From Cyanothece sp. UBA12306 (GTDB lineage: Bacteria > Cyanobacteriota > Cyanobacteriia > Cyanobacteriales > Microcystaceae), in the NCBI GenBank assembly GCA_003448685.1, contig DLXW01000244.1, forward strand, positions 15,165 through 20,539: 5,375 nt of DNA, read 5' to 3'. Positions 1 through 4,384 of the stretch are shown here, in pieces (position 1 is the stretch's first letter; each line of letters opens with the position of its first letter). The notes below the pieces were generated by a model. It saw only the letters and a list, made by a program, of their open reading frames with translations, was not told where the DNA came from and ran no database searches. A program made the position numbers and the translations under genes.

Positions 1-174
1 CCCTACAGTAGAAAGGGTTATCATGGTCATGTAAGCTGAATTGACAATTGACCATTTTTCAACTAGAAAATACCATAAAGTTCCTATGGCAAAAACCCCG
101 GCTAAGGCCAAAGCTCCGGCTAATAATTCTTGTCTTAATCGTCGATATTTATTTTCAAAAGAATATAATGCCAT
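1..174 (-). CDS. Potassium channel protein, N-terminal fragment (ion_trans_2 / probable TrkA-N type), cut by the window's left edge
   Basis: The minus strand reads 58 codons without a stop from ATG 174-172 to base 1, so only the N-terminus is present. After a short basic start (residues 1-16, with KYRRLRQ) comes a hydrophobic segment at about residues 17-38, the likely first membrane helix. Next are a loop (EKWSIVNS) and the pore-helix signature YMTMITLSTVG at 48-58, which ends inside the expected TVGYG/TVGFGE selectivity filter. This order (TM1, loop, pore helix, TVG) is the hallmark of two-TM bacterial K+ channels, which commonly carry a cytoplasmic RCK/TrkA-N NAD-binding domain. That C-terminal part lies outside the window and is assumed, not seen. 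A purine-rich GGAGGAG lies directly before the ATG and supports the start. Its product would sit in the inner membrane. It is divergent from the nuclease-ParA gene. Confidence 0.85.
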   Translation of the reverse strand, partial: MALYSFENKYRRLRQELLAGALALAGVFAIGTLWYFLVEKWSIVNSAYMTMITLSTVG

Positions 175-176
175 CT

Positions 177-182
177 CCTCCT
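177..182 (-). promoter_or_regulatory. Shine-Dalgarno of the K+ channel gene
   Basis: Read on the minus strand this is AGGAGG, followed by AG and then the ATG at 174. The purine run GGAGGAG touches the start codon, so the spacing is shorter than ideal. It is still by far the best ribosome-binding sequence nearby and fixes the start of the channel gene. Confidence 0.6.
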
Positions 183-220
183 ACCTAAAATATTAACTAA
201 ATTTATCATCTACTAAAAAC

Positions 221-237
221 CTATTTTTTTAAAATAG
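221..237. repeat. Short AT inverted repeat (7-bp arms, 3-base spacer)
   Basis: CTATTTT at 221-227 and AAAATAG at 231-237 are perfect inverted arms around TTT. It lies about 47 bases upstream of the channel gene's start codon, so it could be a protein-binding site or a weak hairpin in that gene's leader. Being almost pure AT, it may also be chance in this composition. Confidence 0.3.
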
Positions 238-290
238 TTATGATCATTGATTTATTAAGGCAACTAGCAATACATTGTGTTAGATATTGC

Positions 291-306
291 TGTAAAAAAT
301 GTTACA
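291..306. promoter_or_regulatory. Candidate NtcA-type box (TGTA-N8-TACA)
   Basis: The palindrome TGTA AAAAATGT TACA contains the core GTA-N8-TAC recognised by NtcA, the CRP-family global nitrogen regulator of cyanobacteria, with the extra flanking T and A also symmetric. It lies 117 bases from the channel start codon and 158 bases from the nuclease-ParA start. The usual class-II layout, with a TAN3T -10 box about 22 bases downstream, is not met cleanly: the nearest on the plus strand is TAGTTT at 324-329, 18 bases away. The match to the core is seen; NtcA binding is inference, and AT-rich DNA raises the chance of a random match. Confidence 0.3.
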
Positions 307-413
307 AAAATTAATTAATTCATTAGTTTTTTTCTATGACATACCTCAAAATTTATCTTTTTTTGTATTCTATCATTTAATTTTAATTTATGAAAACTAT
401 TTTCTATAAATCA

Positions 414-419
414 TATAAT
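414..419 (+). promoter_or_regulatory. Candidate -10 box of the nuclease-ParA gene
   Basis: A perfect TATAAT lies 45 bases before the ATG at 465 and would give a leader of about 40 bases. The -35 position at 17-base spacing (391-396, TGAAAA) is a poor match to TTGACA, so the promoter may be weak or need an activator. In such AT-rich sequence a TATAAT can occur by chance. Confidence 0.4.
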
Positions 420-464
420 AAAGAGCAACAGCTTATTGATTGAATTTTCTGATTAAATAATACC

Positions 465-1625
465 ATGACAGACATTTCTGATTTTATCCATTTTGAGCAG
501 CACATTGCTAAATTGTTTACCCGTCTCGGTTGGGATGTAGAAACAGCTAAACCCAATCAAAAAGGATATGATTTAGTAGTTAAAAAAGGACAACATATAG
601 GAGCAGTTCAAGTTAAATGGCTCAATAATAATGTATCATCTCCTCAATTATTAAAGTTTTCTAATTTTTTGGATACTTCAGAAGCTAAACAGCAATTTAA
701 TTGTGGTTTTTTTATTACCACTAAAGGATTTGGTGGGCCTGCACGAGCTTTAATTAAATCTTGGGGAAAAGATGTTAGGATTTTTTGTGGAATCGCTACA
801 GAGAGTCAATTTAAGTGGGAAAGGGGACTAAATGGAGATAATATCGATGGACAAGAAAACGATAATATTTCAATAGAAAATGCTAATAAAAAACTCTATT
901 TTGGAGTCTTCACCTGTAAAGGAGGAGTGGGAAAAACAACTGTAGCAGCCCATTTAGCAGGTGCTTTAGCTTTACAAGGTTTTGATATTGCGTTAGTGGA
1001 TTTAGATCCCGAACAAAATCTGCAAAGATTAGTAGGAGATGGGGTTTATGTACCTAATCCTGGAGGAGTTGGTAATACTATTGAAGTCTTTAAAGGGGAA
1101 GATTGGCATGAAAATTCAGCCCGCAACTGTAAAATTGTAATTTGTGATTGCTCTCCCGCTTTAGAAAGAAATCCTCGAGCATTAATTGAAAGATTTGATT
1201 ATTGTATTATTCCTACAACTTTGAATCCTTTAGGAATCAATAAACATGGAAAAGTGATCAAAGATACGGTCAAAGAACTTCGTAATATTAATCAAAATGC
1301 CCATTTATTTGTGTTAGTTAATCAATTCAAGAAAATTAACGTTAATCGGTTTAATTTACTTAAAAGAAATTTTTTAAATACTTATCAGGAAATTAGTCAA
1401 ACGGACGATAAGTTCCATTGTATTGACCCTGAAGAAGTTTGTATTCGTTCTAGTGATCTATTATATTATTGGGGCATCCATCTGCTCGAAGATCCCCATA
1501 ATCCCCGTAGTGAATTAGCCTTCAAATTAGTTGGGGGTAGATGTTACCCACGGGATGACTTTATTAATTTAGCTGATTATATTGAACGTAAAACCAAAAT
1601 CGAAAATTTGAGAAATAGTTCATAG
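465..1625 (+). CDS. Mrr-like restriction endonuclease domain fused to a ParA-family ATPase
   Basis: This 386-residue protein has two domains. Residues about 8-110 form an Mrr-like PD-(D/E)XK nuclease fold: helix FEQHIAKLF with Glu11, then GYDLVV with Asp36, then AVQVKW with Gln49-x-Lys51. That is the D...QxK active site of the Mrr family. GFFITTKGF at 81-89 fits a following strand. A polar, Asn/Glu-rich linker (about 112-143) leads to a ParA/MinD ATPase: deviant Walker A CKGGVGKTT at 151-159 (signature Lys152, Lys157, Thr158), VDLDPEQN at 178-185, Walker B IVICDCSPAL at 224-233 (Asp228), IIPTT at 248-252 and LVNQF at 284-288. All key residues are intact, so it should bind ATP and may cut DNA. 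No membrane segment or signal peptide is seen. An in-frame TGA at 450 rules out a longer start; no Shine-Dalgarno is evident. It stands alone, without parB or a methyltransferase beside it. The role is unknown; defence against, or control of, foreign DNA is inference. Confidence 0.85.
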   Translation: MTDISDFIHFEQHIAKLFTRLGWDVETAKPNQKGYDLVVKKGQHIGAVQVKWLNNNVSSPQLLKFSNFLDTSEAKQQFNCGFFITTKGFGGPARALIKSWGKDVRIFCGIATESQFKWERGLNGDNIDGQENDNISIENANKKLYFGVFTCKGGVGKTTVAAHLAGALALQGFDIALVDLDPEQNLQRLVGDGVYVPNPGGVGNTIEVFKGEDWHENSARNCKIVICDCSPALERNPRALIERFDYCIIPTTLNPLGINKHGKVIKDTVKELRNINQNAHLFVLVNQFKKINVNRFNLLKRNFLNTYQEISQTDDKFHCIDPEEVCIRSSDLLYYWGIHLLEDPHNPRSELAFKLVGGRCYPRDDFINLADYIERKTKIENLRNSS

Positions 1626-1677
1626 ACAATGAGCAATGGGGAGAAAAAAAGTATAATTAGGTTATTTTATTTATAAC

Positions 1678-1700
1678 AAAAAGTCGCCCTGGAAGGGCGA
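1678..1700 (-). terminator. Intrinsic terminator of argD (minus strand)
   Basis: On the minus strand a perfect 7-bp stem, TCGCCCT and AGGGCGA with loop TCC (1700-1684), is followed by C and then TTTTT (1682-1678). It lies 88 bases beyond the argD stop. The GC-rich stem stands out sharply in AT-rich surroundings. Confidence 0.7.
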
Positions 1701-1720
1701 GGCTGCAAACTCGATTTTTT
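1698..1720 (+). terminator. Possible terminator of the nuclease-ParA gene (plus strand)
   Basis: On the plus strand CGAG (1698-1701) can pair with CTCG (1710-1713) around an 8-base loop, followed by A and T6 (1715-1720). It overlaps the 3' arm of the stronger 7-bp hairpin at 1684-1700, so the two stems compete unless only part pairs. Together they look like a two-way terminator between convergent genes. The 4-bp stem alone is weak. Confidence 0.4.
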
Positions 1721-1787
1721 GGTGAACTTTCTTGATCAGTGATTTAAGCTGCACAATTTAAGATCAATCAAAAATCAGAAATATTAA

Positions 1788-3044
1788 CTATTGACTCATC
1801 CTTGCTAACACCTTTTCTAAAATTTCTACAGCTTGATTAACCTCAGCTTCAGACACAATTAATGGAGGAACAAACCGTAAAACTTTTGGTCCTGCGGGGG
1901 CTAATAATAACCCTTCTTCCATCGCTGCTTTAACGAGATCTAGGGAAGTTAATTTAATTTCTTCTTGTAACTCCAACCCATTAATTAAACCCCAACCCCG
2001 AACCTCAGTAAATAGGTTAGGATATTGACTAGCGATCGCCCTTAACCGAGTCCGTAATTGTTCTCCCCTAGCCTGGACATTTTGTAGGATATTTTCCCTC
2101 TCAATAGTTTGTAACACCGTTAAGGAAACAGCAGTAGCAAAGGGATTTCCACCAAAGGTACTGGCATGGGTTCCTGGAGTCAAGACATCGCAGAACTTTT
2201 TACACATCATTGCACCGATGGGAATACCTCCAGCTAGTCCTTTCGCGCTGGTGAATATATCGGGTTCAACCCCTAAATTTTCGTAACCCCAGAGTTTACC
2301 CGAACGTCCTACACCCACTTGAACTTCATCAAAAACCAACAAAATATCATTTTCATCACAAATTTTCCGTAAGCGCAAAAAATACTCCAATTCTCCTGGA
2401 CGAACACCTCCTTCTCCCTGAAGCGGTTCCAACATAATTGCAGCTACCCTACTGTTACCCTCATCTAAGTCGGCGATCGCATTTTCCACCGCTATGATAT
2501 CGTTGTAGGGAACGTAGACAAAACCAGGCATCAGGGGCTGAAAATCTTTTTGATATTTAGGTTGTCCCGTTGCAGTAATAGTTGCTAAAGTCCGTCCATG
2601 AAAACTTGCTTTGGCTGTCAAAATAACCGGTTTTTCTAGGAAATCTAGCACAGTGTGGGCATATTTTCGCACCAATTTAATAGCTGCTTCATTGGCTTCA
2701 GCCCCCGAATTGCAGAAAAAGACACTATCAGCACAAGAATGGTCGACAATCCATTTAGCCAAGGCCCCCTGTTCAGGGACATAATAAAGGTTAGAAACAT
2801 GGTGTAGCTTCTGAATTTGCTGCGTTACAGTTTCAATTAAAGCCGGATGGCCATGGCCGAGGGTACAGGTGGCAATTCCGGCTACAAAATCGAGATATTC
2901 CTTTTCTTCCGTATCCCAGAGACGACACCCTTGGCCTTTTTCCATGGCGATGGGAAAACGCCCATAGGTATTCATCACGTAGGTATCAAATTCTTTGCGA
3001 TCAAAAGCCTGAGTCGGGGTGTCAAGGGTAGTGGGATGGCTCAC
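1788..3044 (-). CDS. argD: N-acetylornithine aminotransferase (arginine biosynthesis)
   Basis: This cytoplasmic class-III PLP aminotransferase converts N-acetylglutamate semialdehyde plus glutamate to N2-acetylornithine plus 2-oxoglutarate. The 418 residues (counted from GTG 3044) are close to the family's usual 390-430 length. Visible motifs are NSGAEANEAA at 112-121 (phosphate binding), SFHGRT at 147-152 (cofactor ring stacking), EPLQGEGG at 206-213, FDEVQVGVGRSG at 238-249 (Asp239 and Gln242 contact PLP), TSAKGLAGG with the Schiff-base Lys268, STFGGNP at 295-301 and Arg390 in LRFVPP. The frame opens after a TAA six codons upstream of a possible TTG start at 3062. GTG 3044 is preferred because AGGAG lies six bases before it. 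Two HIP1 octamers lie inside. It is divergent from tsaB and convergent with the nuclease-ParA gene. Related ornithine or succinylornithine transaminases are less likely given the cyanobacterial ArgD-type N-terminus (FDTYVMNTYGRFP). Confidence 0.93.
   Translation of the reverse strand: MSHPTTLDTPTQAFDRKEFDTYVMNTYGRFPIAMEKGQGCRLWDTEEKEYLDFVAGIATCTLGHGHPALIETVTQQIQKLHHVSNLYYVPEQGALAKWIVDHSCADSVFFCNSGAEANEAAIKLVRKYAHTVLDFLEKPVILTAKASFHGRTLATITATGQPKYQKDFQPLMPGFVYVPYNDIIAVENAIADLDEGNSRVAAIMLEPLQGEGGVRPGELEYFLRLRKICDENDILLVFDEVQVGVGRSGKLWGYENLGVEPDIFTSAKGLAGGIPIGAMMCKKFCDVLTPGTHASTFGGNPFATAVSLTVLQTIERENILQNVQARGEQLRTRLRAIASQYPNLFTEVRGWGLINGLELQEEIKLTSLDLVKAAMEEGLLLAPAGPKVLRFVPPLIVSEAEVNQAVEILEKVLARMSQ
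2032..2039. repeat. HIP1 octamer
   Basis: GCGATCGC is the highly iterated palindrome of many cyanobacterial genomes. This copy lies in the 3' half of argD and supports a cyanobacterial origin. Confidence 0.85.
2473..2480. repeat. HIP1 octamer
   Basis: This is a second GCGATCGC inside argD, 441 bases from the first. None was seen in the nuclease-ParA gene. Confidence 0.85.
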
Positions 3045-3050
3045 AATTCG

Positions 3051-3056
3051 CTCCTG
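3051..3056 (-). promoter_or_regulatory. Shine-Dalgarno that decides the argD start
   Basis: Read on the minus strand this is CAGGAG, six bases (CGAATT) before GTG 3044-3042. It would lie inside the coding region if the TTG at 3062 were the start, and no comparable sequence precedes that TTG. It therefore favours the GTG start and a 418-residue protein. Confidence 0.55.
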
Positions 3057-3084
3057 GTACAAGTCACGTTAAGCTCTATTGCTC

Positions 3085-3090
3085 ATTGTA
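3085..3090 (-). promoter_or_regulatory. Candidate -10 box of argD
   Basis: The minus strand reads TACAAT, five of six matches to TATAAT, about 40 bases before GTG 3044. The -35 position is poor (ACAACT at 17-base spacing). No ARG-box-like operator was recognised. Confidence 0.3.
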
Positions 3091-3141
3091 ATTCAGACTT
3101 GAGCAAGAGTTGTTATTTATTTACTTTTTTCCCAGATTTGC

Positions 3142-3170
3142 TTGGATAACTTATTGCGATAACCTATGGT
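3142..3170 (+). promoter_or_regulatory. Candidate promoter of tsaB
   Basis: TTGGAT (3142-3147) and TATGGT (3165-3170) are spaced by exactly 17 bases. Matches to consensus are three and four of six, so this is a modest candidate. Transcription would start near 3177, downstream of GTG 3174, which agrees with translation from ATG 3210. Confidence 0.35.
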
Positions 3171-3209
3171 AAAGTGAGCGGATCGCTAATCTTGTTCCAA
3201 CTCGGCAAA

Positions 3210-3857
3210 ATGTCCAATCTTAAGCACCATCAATCTGCTCTTGGTCTTCATACTACCAGTTCTCAGCTAGGATTAAGTCTCAACAATTTTTCTGGAGACA
3301 ACCGTTATCAAACTTGGGATGTTAATCGAGAATTATCAACTTATTTACATCAATATTTACTTGAGTTTATCCAACCTAAAACTTGGCAAGACTTAGCTTT
3401 TATTGCTGTAGCAATTGGTCCAGGAAGTTTTACCAGTACTCGCATTGGAGTAGTCACCGCGCGGACTTTAGCACAACAATTAGAGCTTCCTCTTTTTGGT
3501 ATTTCCACTTTAGCTGCTTTGGTTTGGTCAAACAGAGATAATTATCCGGTTGATTGCTTAATTCCTGTACAAATGAAAGCTTCACGAGGGCAATTATACG
3601 TCTCCATTTATCAAAAAAGCGATCAAGGTCAAAATTTAACTCCTGTTTTAGCTGATACTGTCATGAATCCTGATGATTGGACACAAACTTTAAGAGACTT
3701 TAATCTTGACGTTGAGCCTTTAATTAGTTCCCCAAAATTAGGCAACACAGTCCCTAGTATTCTAGAATTAGCTTACAATTATTGGCAACAAGAAGAACGT
3801 CCCCACTGGTCGGAAGTTGTTCCTTTTTATGGAATGTCGGTTGTAGTTAATGTTTAG
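3210..3857 (+). CDS. tsaB: tRNA t6A37 threonylcarbamoyltransferase complex subunit TsaB (YeaZ family)
   Basis: TsaB is the dimerisation subunit that, with TsaD and TsaE, transfers the threonylcarbamoyl group made by TsaC onto A37 of ANN-decoding tRNAs in the cytoplasm. The 215-residue product has the family's ASKHA-type N-terminal strand ALGLHTTSSQLGLSL at 10-24. It also has the hallmark GPGSFTSTRIG at 70-80, usually GPGSFTG in proteobacteria, and then VVTARTLAQQ. QMKASRGQLYVSIY at 121-134 occupies the place of the usual DARRGEVYVALY-like segment. Length is normal for cyanobacterial TsaB. The frame is open to GTG 3174, but the extra 12 residues (MSGSLILFQLGK) are not family-like and a candidate promoter overlaps that region, so ATG 3210 is preferred. 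No strong Shine-Dalgarno is seen. It is divergent from argD and convergent with the oxidoreductase remnant. Confidence 0.9.
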   Translation: MSNLKHHQSALGLHTTSSQLGLSLNNFSGDNRYQTWDVNRELSTYLHQYLLEFIQPKTWQDLAFIAVAIGPGSFTSTRIGVVTARTLAQQLELPLFGISTLAALVWSNRDNYPVDCLIPVQMKASRGQLYVSIYQKSDQGQNLTPVLADTVMNPDDWTQTLRDFNLDVEPLISSPKLGNTVPSILELAYNYWQQEERPHWSEVVPFYGMSVVVNV

Positions 3858-3867
3858 TTAATGTTTA
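3846..3867. repeat. 11-bp perfect tandem duplication across the tsaB stop codon
   Basis: GTTAATGTTTA occurs twice back to back, at 3846-3856 and 3857-3867, with a partial third copy (GTTAAT) at 3871-3876. The tsaB stop TAG (3855-3857) spans the junction. Without the duplication the frame would still end at once, on TAA, so the protein is unaffected. Confidence 0.8.
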
Positions 3868-3887
3868 ATAGTTAATTACAAGACAAA

Positions 3888-4293
3888 TTACAACGGCAGA
3901 CAGCGGACTTTAGTAGTGGAATAGTTAGACCATTGCCTAGCTTCTGCTTCTTCATAGTCTTTGACAGTTAAGCTTAAATGAGGAACACAAATGTTGCGTT
4001 GACTGGCTAACTCCAGAGCTAGTCTCAAATCTTTATGGAGTAATTTAACAGTAAAAGCAGGATGTTGGGATAGGTCATCACAACGACGTGAAAACCAATA
4101 ATGAGGTAGGCCGTGAATATCCCCAGGATTTTGAGCAAAAGAACCCAAACGTAGTGTATCCCAAATCGTTGGCCAGGAAATTCCCGAAGCTAAACCCAAA
4201 GTAATGCCCTCCAATATTACCGCAGCCAATAATACCGAGGATTGGAAGATGGGAGGAAGATTGGTTCGCTAAAGAGAGATTGCTTGGTGGCAT
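3888..4293 (-). pseudogene. Remnant of a 3-hydroxyisobutyrate dehydrogenase-type NAD(P)-dependent oxidoreductase
   Basis: Two minus-strand frames carry pieces of one family of about 290 residues. The frame from ATG 4293 gives a 20-residue lead and then LGIIGCGNIGG (nt 4239-4207), matching the N-terminal GxGxxG dinucleotide loop of these beta-hydroxyacid dehydrogenases, but afterwards loses family likeness. The frame ending at TAA 3890-3888 resembles the C-terminal helical domain: AAVILEGITLGLASG, with the conserved Glu of the first helix, then FTVKLLHKDLRLALELA and a closing CVPHLSLTVKDYEEAEARQWSN. It opens only after an in-frame TAG near 4270. The middle, including most of the Rossmann domain and the catalytic-lysine region, is missing, so an internal deletion with a frameshift is inferred. 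Nothing suggests a working enzyme. It lies 91 bases downstream of mysD on the same strand and may once have been co-transcribed with it. The family assignment of the C-terminal part is stronger than that of the N-terminal loop. Confidence 0.65.
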
Positions 4294-4384
4294 AATTTCT
4301 CAGAAAATAGGCTCAAAAATGGGATGAAACAATCCATCCACTAGAAATTTCACCAATCTTACCAAAATACCCTAGAGGTTGTCC

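Larger units (their letters stand above)
175..464. other. AT-rich divergent intergenic region
   Basis: These 290 bases separate the divergent K+ channel and nuclease-ParA genes and are very AT-rich. No coding stretch or RNA gene is recognisable. Contents that can be named are the channel gene's Shine-Dalgarno, a 7-bp AT inverted repeat (221-237), a TGTA-N8-TACA palindrome (291-306) and a TATAAT box (414-419). No convincing promoter for the channel gene was found on the minus strand. Confidence 0.6.

Noticed and set aside
436..463. Second promoter candidate TTGATT...TAATAC before the nuclease-ParA gene
   Set aside because: The -10 would lie against the start codon and leave no leader, and the match is weak; TATAAT at 414 is better.
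175..464. CRISPR array, tRNA, or iteron-type origin in the AT-rich intergenic region
   Set aside because: No regularly spaced repeats, tRNA cloverleaf or repeated iterons can be found; only short single palindromes.
1627..1637. CAATGAGCAAT, also present inverted at 3078-3088, as a possible dispersed repeat
   Set aside because: Only 11 bases match and the flanks differ; two copies in one window are not enough to call a repeat family.
1732..1767. TTGATC (1732-1737) and GATCAA (1762-1767) as a second hairpin downstream of the terminator
   Set aside because: Six-bp arms 24 bases apart in AT-rich DNA, with no T-run or conserved loop; probably chance.
2847..3149. 100-residue plus-strand open frame opposite the argD 5' region
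   Set aside because: It lies almost wholly antisense to argD, whose conserved protein explains the sequence, and it shows no recognisable domain.
3174..3209. GTG 3174 as the tsaB start
   Set aside because: The added 12 residues are unlike TsaB N-termini, and a candidate -10 box at 3165-3170 would start the RNA beyond this codon; ATG 3210 fits better.
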